The notes: a model not told the origin generated them from the letters alone. A stretch of 40,000 nucleotides of DNA from Brevibacillus antibioticus (GCF_005217615.1 NZ_SZNK01000001.1:4655001-4695000), one strand, 5' to 3'. Shown: positions 24,311 to 32,703, numbered from the stretch's first letter. Program-made: numbers and translations.

Positions 24311-25150
24311 TCAGGTCAAATATTTATCCAGTATTTCTGTAAGCAGCTTATACCACGGAAACATGGCTACCAATAGCCCCATGTAAAATGCTGGATAGAC
24401 AATGACCGTGTAGCCAATCCCTAAAGACTTTATCTTTTTTCGATGACGAAACATTCTTCGATGATCGACTGCCCATTCCATTCGTTGCATAGTTGCACTT
24501 ACTTGTCCTTCGCTCAGCGTCTCAATTGTACGCATACTTGATACGAGGATAATTCCGTCGTCGACACCGATTTTGCATTTAAAGCTCTCAAGTGCTTCAT
24601 TAGAGTCTCTATTCCACTCAGATAAAGTAGGGATATACTCCTTTAGCTTTCTAGTCGGTCTTGCTGCCTTTACCATGGCATTGTAAATGGGCACCTGATT
24701 TTCTAGAAGGGTCACATAGCGATTGATAAATCTGGCGATATCTGTGCTCAGCATATCCTCCCTGTGATTTGCCCACATCTTCAAACCCATGTACGGCAGC
24801 ATGTAACTCCCTGCAGATGCCAGGCACATCGACAGAAGTGGGAATGACTCCATTCGACTCACGATAACCCACATAAGAATCAGGATGCAAACGGTACTTC
24901 CAGTCAACAATTGCAGAAACACCCACTCCGGTTTACCCCATCCAAAAGGCCTTCCCGCTCGCGATAGTAACTGCTCCCATTTGTCGTCTTCGTCAGGCTT
25001 GAGTGCCTGCTCCCACTTTTCCCACCACACCCCAGAAACAAACAGCTTCGGCTTTTGCTTGTGAAACAAATACTTCCCGATCATAAACGCTGCACTAAAA
25101 ACAAATAGAGCGCCTAATCCAAGGTAGGTATACATGATTAGCATTGGCAT
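24311..25150 (-). CDS. Divergent TadC-like membrane platform protein
   Basis: A type II secretion system F-domain-like protein, the inner-membrane platform that a TadA motor turns. Seen are an N-terminal helix (MYTYLGLGALFVFSAAFMIG), two close helices in the middle (about residues 95-135), the conserved-type cytoplasmic helix bundle (TDIARFINRYVTLLENQVPI) and a C-terminal helix (IVYPAFYMGLLVAMFPWYKL). At 279 residues it is shorter than TadC of the first locus (304), and similarity is low. ATG 25150 follows AAGGAG and shares a base with the stop of the gene before it; the longer open frame upstream is not used. Confidence 0.8.
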   Translation of the reverse strand: MPMLIMYTYLGLGALFVFSAAFMIGKYLFHKQKPKLFVSGVWWEKWEQALKPDEDDKWEQLLSRAGRPFGWGKPEWVFLQLLTGSTVCILILMWVIVSRMESFPLLSMCLASAGSYMLPYMGLKMWANHREDMLSTDIARFINRYVTLLENQVPIYNAMVKAARPTRKLKEYIPTLSEWNRDSNEALESFKCKIGVDDGIILVSSMRTIETLSEGQVSATMQRMEWAVDHRRMFRHRKKIKSLGIGYTVIVYPAFYMGLLVAMFPWYKLLTEILDKYLT

Positions 25151-26049
25151 TAGCGATATCTCCTTCCCCAAATAAAAGCCAATAGGATCGAAAAAGTCCA
25201 CACAGTCGCCGCAATCGCTAATATGGCTTGTCCATCTGGTGTGTAGAAATAGAGACGATAGGAATCCTGAAGCAACCCTTGATTGTAAGGAACTAAACAG
25301 ATGCAAATCGCTATGACGATAAGTAGGCTGATCCAAATGGAGTATATTTCACTATCACGCTCATGCTTTTCATCTTGTTGTACAAACATTTCATTCGTTA
25401 ATCGATTTAGTGGTGATTGAATATCTTCTGTTTCTCCTTCCAAACCGCTGGAAATATACGTTGCAAAATCAAAAGCCCACGGATGGTCTAGTCTCTGCGC
25501 AAATTGTTCCACTGCCGCAACCGAATTTCCCCCATCCGAAAGGCTATTGTTCAGCAGGAGGAGGTCAGGCAATAACTCTTTGGGGCATTCCTCTATCATT
25601 TCGCGAAAGGTAAGGACGATGTTTTTGCGACTGTTATAATAACGGGCAAACAACTCTACGAAACGACAGAATGAGCTGATTTTTTTATTCATTTGTACGG
25701 TATAGCGTGCGTATAGAATCAGTGTTGGTAGCAAGAGGAATAACAGAAAAAGCGATAAGGATACAATCATATTTCCTAGCAAAATACCCGAGATGAATCC
25801 AGCTATCCCGCCAATCATGGATAGTAATAAGTACCCTTCTGGTGTACCTCCTACGATTTGACACCAACGCTCAAAGCGTTCATACATCATACGCCGGGTA
25901 GAATGCCTTAAAAATTTCTCTCTCCATACCTCAACTGTACGCGGGAAGAATACACGTGGACTTCTCCATCCCTTATACAGGTGTAAGCCAAGAAACAGAA
26001 AGCCAGAAAAGAGACATAGAAACACTGGGAAAAGAAACATGTAAATCAT
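25150..26049 (-). CDS. Divergent TadB-like membrane platform protein
   Basis: It has 299 residues with a T2SF-like layout: helix at about 5-25 (LFPVFLCLFSGFLFLGLHLY), a helical pair at about 75-115 (LLLSMIGGIAGFISGILLG), a cytoplasmic helical domain (FCRFVELFARYYNSRKNIVL, IEECPKELLPDLLLLNNSL) and two C-terminal helices. It would pair with the TadC-like protein next to it. Overlap with the TadA-like gene is four bases (26046-26049). The assignment rests on topology and gene order. Confidence 0.8.
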   Translation of the reverse strand: MIYMFLFPVFLCLFSGFLFLGLHLYKGWRSPRVFFPRTVEVWREKFLRHSTRRMMYERFERWCQIVGGTPEGYLLLSMIGGIAGFISGILLGNMIVSLSLFLLFLLLPTLILYARYTVQMNKKISSFCRFVELFARYYNSRKNIVLTFREMIEECPKELLPDLLLLNNSLSDGGNSVAAVEQFAQRLDHPWAFDFATYISSGLEGETEDIQSPLNRLTNEMFVQQDEKHERDSEIYSIWISLLIVIAICICLVPYNQGLLQDSYRLYFYTPDGQAILAIAATVWTFSILLAFIWGRRYR

Positions 26050-27398
26050 AGCTGCCTGCCTATATCGGTAAGACGTAGCTCTCTCAACACTTCCATGTCT
26101 GCTTTACCGACGTAACACATGTATTCAACTAAATGTGGGCTCAGTTGATTCCCCGTCCATTCATAAGCTCCCGTCTGCATGTTGCGACCTACAAGGGGAA
26201 TAGATTCGACTCGGTTAAAAGATGAATTCCACTCCGTTGTATGAATGGCATCAATAAAACGGTGACCACTGTTACGGTATGTAAGCGAATTGACAAAATT
26301 GACTGCCCTGCTAATCCGTTCCTGGGTCAGCTCGACACTCCGCCCTCCGTATTGATAGACAAGATCGGTCAAATCATGTAAAGCTCTATGAGCAAATCGT
26401 TCGTGCATCGCTCCGATTGTAGCGTCCGTCCCTCTGATCCCGGCATTTATAAAATGGTACGCTTCTATAGGCTCACGAATTTCTCCAATCAAAATCGTAT
26501 TTGCGGTTGATCGGTACATGTCTTTGAAGCAATGCTCTAATTCAATGCCGATTTCCTCCACGTTTTGGAGTTCAATCACTTCCCCAGTCCATATATCACC
26601 AAATCGCATTTCGTGTTCACTTTCAAATATCGTGATATATTCTGTCCGAGGGTCCTTCAACTTCAACATACACATCATCAACGTTGTTTTCCCTGCAGCC
26701 ATCGGTCCAATAACCAGTACATTGCTGCGTCCGTACACTTGCTGTTCCATTAACCATTGAATTCTTTCGTCAAAGGCTGGCTGTTGCTGTGTACGGAGTT
26801 GGTCGAGCGAAAAAGTAGGCGTTGTAAATCGCCTTACCAGAATAGTCGGAACTCTGGAATAAGGGAAAGTGAACATGGTCAGTCTCGCTTTTAGTGAATG
26901 TAAATATCCACTCAATCTAGGTTTTTTCTCGTTAAAAGATAGACCCGCTGTATTGGTCAACTTTTGTTGGAGGGTTTCAACCTCTTTCCAACTTGGCGTG
27001 TAAGGGAGAGATTTTTTGACTCCTTGCTCCAGGTATGCAATGTTGCGGTTTGCAGAAATTCGCACTTCCTCTACCCACGGAGACAAATGGAGGACGGCAT
27101 CGAGTATGCCCCACCCGTAAGTAGAAAAGGTAAGACCTTCGTAACCGTTGACATGCGGCAAAATTTGTTCGGTTACTGGTCGTTGGAGGACTTCCTCAAA
27201 ATAATGCTGTAAACGCAGAATAATATGATTGTGACTATCACGGTCTCCCTGTTCTGCCAAAGCGAGAATTCGTTGCATCTCTAGCTTCTCTTCTCGAGTT
27301 TTGCCAAAATGATTTAAATAATCTCTTGCTGCTTGTTTCATGTCCTCGATGGTTTGGATGTCCAATCCAACTGGTTGTTCTCGTTCTATCCCTCTCAT
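26046..27398 (-). CDS. Divergent TadA/VirB11-like secretion ATPase
   Basis: The only clear motor of the second module. It has 450 residues. The P-loop is VIGPMAAGKTTL at about residues 229-240, with the lysine and threonine intact but unlike the usual GGTGSGKT. An Asp-box-like FESEHEMRF, the Walker B region NTILIGEIREPIEAY and the His-box-like IGAMHERFAHRAL follow. The N-terminal domain has GWGILDAVLHLSPWVEEVRI, matching the GWGPLDALLEDNDITEIL of TadA in the first locus. It should power assembly or secretion. Coupled to both neighbours (TGATG and ATGA). Confidence 0.88.
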   Translation of the reverse strand: MRGIEREQPVGLDIQTIEDMKQAARDYLNHFGKTREEKLEMQRILALAEQGDRDSHNHIILRLQHYFEEVLQRPVTEQILPHVNGYEGLTFSTYGWGILDAVLHLSPWVEEVRISANRNIAYLEQGVKKSLPYTPSWKEVETLQQKLTNTAGLSFNEKKPRLSGYLHSLKARLTMFTFPYSRVPTILVRRFTTPTFSLDQLRTQQQPAFDERIQWLMEQQVYGRSNVLVIGPMAAGKTTLMMCMLKLKDPRTEYITIFESEHEMRFGDIWTGEVIELQNVEEIGIELEHCFKDMYRSTANTILIGEIREPIEAYHFINAGIRGTDATIGAMHERFAHRALHDLTDLVYQYGGRSVELTQERISRAVNFVNSLTYRNSGHRFIDAIHTTEWNSSFNRVESIPLVGRNMQTGAYEWTGNQLSPHLVEYMCYVGKADMEVLRELRLTDIGRQL

Positions 27399-28516
27399 CA
27401 GTAAAACACCGCACTTTTATCCATGTATTGTGCCTTAGCAATTTCCTTCAAACTGCTGATGTACGATCTGGGAGGGAAAAACTCTTCTATTAATACACTG
27501 CAGCTCTGATGAGATTGCATGAGCCTGCTCTCCGAAATGCGTGGTACTACACCGTAAACCGAAACATCCTCTCCGATTCGAAAGGGTTGCCCAGGATCTA
27601 AATGACTGAGCAGAACCTCGCATTTCACTCCTCTTTCTCTCCATTTGTACAACCACTCTCTGGCATTATCGATACTAAAGGGATCAGCTCTCACAAATAA
27701 AAGATTGCGGTCAACGGTATGAAGCAGCCTCTGTAAAGTCTCAGATTCAGGAAAGCAGTAACCCCAATCGACGTATACATAGTCAAATTGCATGCGAAAC
27801 ACACTGATTAGATTGCTTAATTCAGAGCTCTTCCATTTGCTAGCAGCATGTGCGTAATAAAGATTAGGCAAGTGCGCGCTCTGTTTGCAGACATTGCTCC
27901 AGTTACGCTTGACAGTTGTTTGTATATCGATAAAGTCGGGACGAAACAAAGATAATTGATGTTGTTGCAGTTTGAAGAAACGTGTTAAATCCGGCTTAGC
28001 GTCATTCATATCAAGTACGACAATTCGCTTTTCAGGATGCTGCCTCGCTAGTATGACGGGATAATTAATACAAAAGGTAGTAATACCAGAAGCTCCGTAG
28101 CTCAATAAAGCGTAAACGAGCCCTTTTTCTTTTGACGATCCGATATCTGCACACTCTTGCACGAAGCCTAGAATCAGACTGATTTGATGGCGTATTTCTT
28201 CTTGAGATAAATGGGCTGATAACAGGTATACATGCTCTAGACCGGACTCTTCAGCTACCTTCTCGATCATCTTCTGATCCCGATAGAGAGGAACAATAAT
28301 TAACGGTGAGTTAGGCGGGAGCTGTGCTGTCAGTGCCGGAAGCCATTCCCAAACGGGAGAGTTGAACATTTCGGAAAAGATCACGGAAGCTTCTGGCATA
28401 TAAAGCTGCACAAGCCGTGAAAACTCCTCCGCCGACTCAGCTACCAGCACATCACTGCATACAGGCATATACGTCTTGGCTAGTGACTTCATCGGATAAC
28501 AAACTAAAATTTTCAT
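27398..28516 (-). CDS. TadZ/CpaE-like protein with degenerate P-loop
   Basis: It has 372 residues. Residues 1-125 look like an atypical receiver-type domain; a MinD/ParA-like fold follows (YALLSYGASGITTFCINYPV, KRIVVLDMNDAKPDL, DYVYVDWGYCFPESETLQRL). At the place of KGGVGKTT it reads YGASGITT, so both lysines that bind nucleotide phosphate are missing. TadZ proteins place the Tad machine at the cell pole or surface sites; this one probably keeps a structural role only. It overlaps the CpaB-like gene by four bases. Confidence 0.8.
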   Translation of the reverse strand: MKILVCYPMKSLAKTYMPVCSDVLVAESAEEFSRLVQLYMPEASVIFSEMFNSPVWEWLPALTAQLPPNSPLIIVPLYRDQKMIEKVAEESGLEHVYLLSAHLSQEEIRHQISLILGFVQECADIGSSKEKGLVYALLSYGASGITTFCINYPVILARQHPEKRIVVLDMNDAKPDLTRFFKLQQHQLSLFRPDFIDIQTTVKRNWSNVCKQSAHLPNLYYAHAASKWKSSELSNLISVFRMQFDYVYVDWGYCFPESETLQRLLHTVDRNLLFVRADPFSIDNAREWLYKWRERGVKCEVLLSHLDPGQPFRIGEDVSVYGVVPRISESRLMQSHQSCSVLIEEFFPPRSYISSLKEIAKAQYMDKSAVFY

Positions 28517-29301
28517 GACGCTTGCTCCTTTGAACCCATGATATGTCCTACCTGAAGCATCCCATATGACATTGCCTCGCTAAGTATCACATACTCCTCG
28601 TCTGTCAAATTAAAGCCGATAAAAGCAGGTAGTGCTGTTGGCTGAACCCGATAGTCACGATATCGTTTTTCGCCATTCTGCAACGGCTTTTCTCGCGATC
28701 CATGAAAGATAGAATCCATCTGATCAGGCGATGGTAACAAGCTCGGCTTTAATGTATAGATCTCGATACCATTACTGTCCCTCACGCTTGCAAGCTGACT
28801 TTCAAATAACAAATCTGCCGTATCATTGGATTTTCGAAAATGTAGTGGTGCAGGATAGCCTTGTAGCTCCGAGGGACTCTTGTATTTGACCCAAATTTTC
28901 ACATGATCGCCTTTGCGTAATTCCGTTAAAGGATGAATGGATAGTAGGGGGAACTCATAGCGTGCCTCCCCTTTTTCCGGTAAAAGCTGCGATTCTGTCA
29001 GCTTTTCCACTAATAATTGCTCGCCTTCATATATAGTCTGCGTGCTCCTTTTCCCGAGAACGGTATCCAAATCACGCGCTGAACCTGGAAGAATTTCATC
29101 CACCTCTTCCTGTACAAGTATCACGTCATTTTGTGTAATTGGCTCGAAGGCTGATATTTCTTTCCCTGCAGCTACCTTTACAACTGGGGCAAACAGCTTT
29201 TCTGCAGCCATCGCATCAATATATTGAGTCGCTGCATAAAAGGACGACCCTGCTAGCAGAAACGAAATTAAGCAAATGACAAGCAATGTTTGCTTCTTCA
29301 T
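28513..29301 (-). CDS. CpaB/RcpC-like SAF-domain protein
   Basis: It has 262 residues with one N-terminal helix (LLVICLISFLLAGSSFYAAT). A SAF-type domain follows: ISAFEPITQNDVILVQEEVD, TQTIYEGEQLLVEKL, then RKGDHVKIWVKYKSPSELQG. The layout is that of CpaB/RcpC, which lines the outer part of the Tad channel in diderms; in monoderms its task is less clear. It lies between two ParA-like genes, with four-base overlaps on both sides. Confidence 0.8.
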   Translation of the reverse strand: MKKQTLLVICLISFLLAGSSFYAATQYIDAMAAEKLFAPVVKVAAGKEISAFEPITQNDVILVQEEVDEILPGSARDLDTVLGKRSTQTIYEGEQLLVEKLTESQLLPEKGEARYEFPLLSIHPLTELRKGDHVKIWVKYKSPSELQGYPAPLHFRKSNDTADLLFESQLASVRDSNGIEIYTLKPSLLPSPDQMDSIFHGSREKPLQNGEKRYRDYRVQPTALPAFIGFNLTDEEYVILSEAMSYGMLQVGHIMGSKEQAS

Positions 29302-30176
29302 AACATCCTTCCTTTATAAGCATGAATCAATGACTGAAACTCAATTTCTTCCTCCGGGAAAAGCTCCAATAGTAGATTAGCTTTGGCGCTGGCCATTGCT
29401 GTTTTCTCTCCATCCATCAACGGAATCATGTTAGTTACCTGCGTAGCTCCAGGCTGCTGATCCCAAAGGGAGAGCGTTCCTTCTACTTTTTTCATGATGC
29501 TTGTCCGAGACAATTGGCTATTCCACTTGTTTGCTATCATTTTTATTTTTCTTCTTTCTGTCTTCCACCAAGCAGGAACTGGCTCTACCAGAAACAAACG
29601 GGTAAGTCGAGCCAAATCGGCATCAAAAACTACCCATATTTCGTCGGCATGCTCTAAAATTTGTTTGGCGTGGATATCATTCCAGTAGGAAGAAACATCG
29701 ATAACAACAATGGGACTATCCTTACAAATTCGTAGTAACCAGTTGGCTGTATCTGCTTGAGAAGATTCGTGCTGAAGTTGTGCTGGGGGTTCTATCTGGA
29801 TGCGAAGATGATTATTCTGCATGAGGAGCAATGGTGTAGGAGAATCTCTTACTTGTTGTCGAGCTCTACGTTCAAAATCAAGTGCAAAATAATAATAGGA
29901 AGTCACTTTTGGCAACTCGCAAAGGGTAACAGGAATGCCTATTCCTGACCATGCATACGCTAGGTTACTTGCAAGAAAACTAGCCCCAGCCTGTGCGTAC
30001 AAACTCATAACGGCAATACATTTACGCTGATACGACTCCTGCTGCTCAACTATTTGTGGCGAAGCAAGCTTTTCTTTAAGTACTCTCCATTGCCGCTCTT
30101 CCTCAATAGACTGTGAAAACTCCTGCTGCTCCAAATCACGGAACCTGGAGACAAAACGGCTCATTTGGTGAAACAT
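29298..30176 (-). CDS. ParA/MinD-like protein with lost P-loop lysines
   Basis: It has 292 residues. After a charged helical N-terminus (FRDLEQQEFSQSIEEERQWR) a ParA-like core begins: CIAVMSLYAQAGASFLASNL at about residues 53-72, where AQAGASF stands at the place of KGGVGKT, then SPIVVIDVSSYWNDIHAKQI and ADEIWVVFDADLARLTRLFL. The catalytic and signature lysines are absent, so ATP hydrolysis is unlikely. No membrane helix. First gene of the second module proper, coupled to the CpaB-like gene. It may be a partner of the TadZ/CpaE-like protein. Confidence 0.7.
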   Translation of the reverse strand: MFHQMSRFVSRFRDLEQQEFSQSIEEERQWRVLKEKLASPQIVEQQESYQRKCIAVMSLYAQAGASFLASNLAYAWSGIGIPVTLCELPKVTSYYYFALDFERRARQQVRDSPTPLLLMQNNHLRIQIEPPAQLQHESSQADTANWLLRICKDSPIVVIDVSSYWNDIHAKQILEHADEIWVVFDADLARLTRLFLVEPVPAWWKTERRKIKMIANKWNSQLSRTSIMKKVEGTLSLWDQQPGATQVTNMIPLMDGEKTAMASAKANLLLELFPEEEIEFQSLIHAYKGRML

Positions 30177-30178
30177 GA

Positions 30179-30943
30179 TTATCCCACCTGGGAATCATTT
30201 GATTTATTTTTACTGGCGATGTATTTCTCAAATTTCTCAACCATCTCTCGAACAGTGAGGGACTTGCGGTGATAATAGTATATTTTGCGCAGCCGCTCTC
30301 GTTCCTGAGCTGTCATTTCTGGTCTCACTTTCATGGCTAGCTCGATTAACAGAGCAAGCTCAACGTTGTTAGGTCTTCCTCTTCTCGGTGGATTGGCAAA
30401 TAGCTCCTGCTGCTTTTTATTAAATGCGTTTGGGTATTCTACCAACCACATGTCTACCAACGTTTGAATATCTTCATGTGTACGAACTCCGAGCTTCATT
30501 AAGTATTTAAAATAGGTAGGGATGGGACGTTCACGTATCTGCCCATTTTGCCATCGAGCGAGGAATCCATTTGGCATAGTTAGAAGCTTGGTTACATCCC
30601 GGATGAGTGCTATCCGATTTGACGATTGGTATCGAACGACTGCTTCCTTTACGAGCGTAAACAAAATGTCATGATAATTGACGCCGTTATACCCGCTTCC
30701 ATACTCTGTGATGTACCATTCCTCAACTGCTCGATCAAAATCTCTCCGGCAATTCGATAACTGAAGCTGATTCAGATGCTCATAAAACTCTTCTAGATCA
30801 TACTGAACCATAAACTCTTCCTGGTAATCTCCAAAAACAAAAGCAATAAAAGATTCCTTAAACTCTTCCAATGACAACAATGTCAGCTTGTTTGTCTCCT
30901 CATAGCAGCGGTTGACTAATTCGATTGCACTCTTTGCCAACAC
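30179..30943 (-). CDS. Protein of unknown function upstream of the second module
   Basis: I do not recognise this 254-residue protein. It is soluble, helical and basic near the C-terminus (PPRRGRPNNVELALLIELAM, YYYHRKSLTVREMVEKFEKY), which could fit a nucleic-acid-binding or regulatory role. It carries FGDYQEEFMVQYDLEEFYEH and DVTKLLTMPNGFLARWQNGQ. The start is GTG 30943, nine bases after a GGGGG ribosome site. It ends two bases before the ParA-like gene and is probably the first gene of that transcript. Confidence 0.75.
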   Translation of the reverse strand: MLAKSAIELVNRCYEETNKLTLLSLEEFKESFIAFVFGDYQEEFMVQYDLEEFYEHLNQLQLSNCRRDFDRAVEEWYITEYGSGYNGVNYHDILFTLVKEAVVRYQSSNRIALIRDVTKLLTMPNGFLARWQNGQIRERPIPTYFKYLMKLGVRTHEDIQTLVDMWLVEYPNAFNKKQQELFANPPRRGRPNNVELALLIELAMKVRPEMTAQERERLRKIYYYHRKSLTVREMVEKFEKYIASKNKSNDSQVG

Positions 30944-31091
30944 GTCAAAATACCCCCATTTTCCTTTTTATAGAACGATAGATATTCCCCAACAGCATTC
31001 TCGACTCGTCGAATCTTATTTAGCCTGATAAACCAGGCATTTCGCTTTATGGGTCGCCTCACACGCACCCGTGCAAGGCGATTAAGAGAAC

Positions 31092-31370
31092 CTACTCCGT
31101 TACAAAGTAAAGTTCTTCTCCGGTCGCGAAAAGAAGAGCGATCCTTCCCCCGCGCTCCATGACGGTTGGAGCATTCTCCATTACAATTAGCCCGTCATTG
31201 AGTACTACTCTGTCTCCAAATCGATGTACGGATTCAATCTGGAACGCTCCCTGCGGAACTCTTTCCACTGAAAGATGTCTGCCGGGTTTGTGCTTCTGGT
31301 AGCGTACTTGTCGCCCTAGAAGCTGCTCCACGGATGCAGAGCATTTCTGGTGAGCCTCTACTGTTGCCAT
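31092..31370 (-). CDS. 92-residue protein of unknown function
   Basis: A small soluble protein without recognised domains (SVEQLLGRQVRYQKHKPGRH, VPQGAFQIESVHRFGDRVVL, GGRIALLFATGEELYFVTE); the pattern suggests an all-beta barrel of about 60 residues. I chose ATG 31370, eight bases after AAGGAGG; an in-frame TTG two codons earlier has poorer spacing. A nested inverted repeat lies 25 bases upstream, and about 150 bases without a sure gene follow. It may be a stand-alone gene between the two Tad modules. Confidence 0.65.
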   Translation of the reverse strand: MATVEAHQKCSASVEQLLGRQVRYQKHKPGRHLSVERVPQGAFQIESVHRFGDRVVLNDGLIVMENAPTVMERGGRIALLFATGEELYFVTE

Positions 31371-31394
31371 ACACAACGCCTCCTTCTCTCACCT

Positions 31395-31444
31395 GTAGAG
31401 TACGGCCGTTTCATCTGCTTATAAGCCTATGAAACTATCTCTAC
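31395..31444. repeat. Nested inverted repeat upstream of the 92-residue gene
   Basis: Three inverted repeats are nested: GTAGAG (31395) with CTCTAC (31439), GTTTCAT (31408) with ATGAAAC (31429), and the central 10-bp palindrome GCTTATAAGC (31417-31426). It could be an operator or an RNA hairpin controlling the gene 25 bases downstream. No T-run follows on either strand directly, so it is not a simple terminator. Confidence 0.55.
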
Positions 31445-31478
31445 CGTAAAAAAAGACAGCAGGGTTGTGCAAATATTT

Positions 31479-32102
31479 TTATAACTCTTCCCAATAAGAG
31501 GGGTCACTAAGTTCGGGATACATTTCAGTGACCATATCAAAGGGTGAAAAATAGAGTGTATCGACGAGAATCTTGAGCTTATATGTTTTCAGGAGCGTAT
31601 AGGCTCTCTCTGTTTTGCTGAAGATACTTGGCAATTGACGCAAATCTGCCAGCTTTAGTAAATTCCTGCACATATAATCGACGCATATTTTTGCCCGTTC
31701 CTCACCCTTTATGCTCTGAAAATAAGTAGGAGGAAAATGACGTCTTATGCCTGAAAGCACTTCTTGGTAAACCCATAACACTCGTTGCTCTTCTGAAAAC
31801 CGAGGCAAATACGGATAAGCGAATTCTACGAAGTAATAAACATCCTCAGCCTTTGCTTCGATAGGCGGCTCAATAAATTCTCTCACCAAATGCAGCTTCA
31901 GTTCTTTGACATCCTGCAAGCTCAATTCACGTCTCGCCTGCTCAGGAGTCCACCTTTTTACATTTTCAATCGCATATCTAACAACTAATTGGACTTTTTG
32001 CTTTCGGTACTGCACATCTTCGAACTCATACGGGGAAAAACGTTTTTGCTCTCCGTTAAGAATTCGTTTGTACCGATCGACTATTTTTGAGGGCACTGTC
32101 AT
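31479..32102 (-). CDS. Two-repeat protein of unknown function (DUF4046-like motif)
   Basis: A soluble 207-residue protein with two related halves. The first opens RYKRILNGEQKRFSPYEF, the second VYQEVLSGIRRHFPPTYF; each is followed by a helical stretch (VRYAIENVKRWTPEQA, CVDYMCRNLLKLADL) and closes near FAYPYLP or EMYPELS. This motif recalls Bacillales proteins annotated with DUF4046, though I name that with low certainty. ATG 32102 follows AGGAG and starts just before the first repeat. The frame is open to ATG 32201, overlapping the tadG-like gene, but that part is AT-rich and looks like promoter DNA (TTGTCC and TAGTAG 18 bases apart). Confidence 0.7.
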   Translation of the reverse strand: MTVPSKIVDRYKRILNGEQKRFSPYEFEDVQYRKQKVQLVVRYAIENVKRWTPEQARRELSLQDVKELKLHLVREFIEPPIEAKAEDVYYFVEFAYPYLPRFSEEQRVLWVYQEVLSGIRRHFPPTYFQSIKGEERAKICVDYMCRNLLKLADLRQLPSIFSKTERAYTLLKTYKLKILVDTLYFSPFDMVTEMYPELSDPSYWEEL

Positions 32103-32193
32103 CTCACTCCTATCCCCATTTCTGGAATATACTACTAAATTACCATGCGGGATTAGGACAAAAATAACAGTACCTTTGTACAAAATTATGACT

Positions 32194-32703
32194 TTATTCA
32201 TAGACTCCAGACTGGGAAACTCTGTTCATTTTTACAAAAAGCTCATCCCAAAATACAGGTATATTCTTTTCAACCTTTACTTCTAAATGATAAATTCCTT
32301 GCAAGTACAAATAAGGCCGTTCACCTTTTTGGTGAATGACAGAGACCTCATCACTTGTCCCCTCTAGATTCGGCCTGTTTAACCTCCAAAGAATCCCCGC
32401 TTCTTCACGTGCCCCGCGAATGATATCCGCATCACGCCGTTCAGCTTCTTCTGTTGTCGCAAACAATCTGATTTGCTTATCTCCGTTTGAATCGACGTAC
32501 TCCCATTTTCCAGCTGCACGTGCTCCCTTAGTAATCAAATCTGCAGTATGCTGCATCTTCATTTTTAGATAATCTGTCTGCTCCAAAAATAACAGGATAG
32601 AGAGCAAACTTCCCAAGCAGAAGAGAAAGAAGAGCACAGTAATCATAGTTGCCCCGCGCTCTTCCTTCACTCGAATCAAAAAATGATGCAACGAAGCGTT
32701 CAT
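32194..32703 (-). CDS. TadG/TadE-like pilus assembly protein
   Basis: It has 169 residues. The start KEERGATMITVLFFLFCLGS is the type seen in TadE/TadG proteins: a short basic leader, glycine, then a membrane helix. The +5 glutamate is replaced by Thr, so cleavage by TadV is uncertain. The exported part has LKMKMQHTADLITKGARAAG and a mixed domain. Overlap with tadE is four bases. It closes the first Tad locus. Confidence 0.78.
   Translation of the reverse strand: MNASLHHFLIRVKEERGATMITVLFFLFCLGSLLSILLFLEQTDYLKMKMQHTADLITKGARAAGKWEYVDSNGDKQIRLFATTEEAERRDADIIRGAREEAGILWRLNRPNLEGTSDEVSVIHQKGERPYLYLQGIYHLEVKVEKNIPVFWDELFVKMNRVSQSGVYE

Noticed and set aside
30916..31068. A possible 50-codon gene on the minus strand in the gap before the 254-residue gene
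   Set aside because: The frame starts with GTG and reads plausibly (RRPIKRNAWFIRLNKIRRVE), but there is no ribosome site and its end overlaps the next gene in another frame. It may be a remnant; not enough support.
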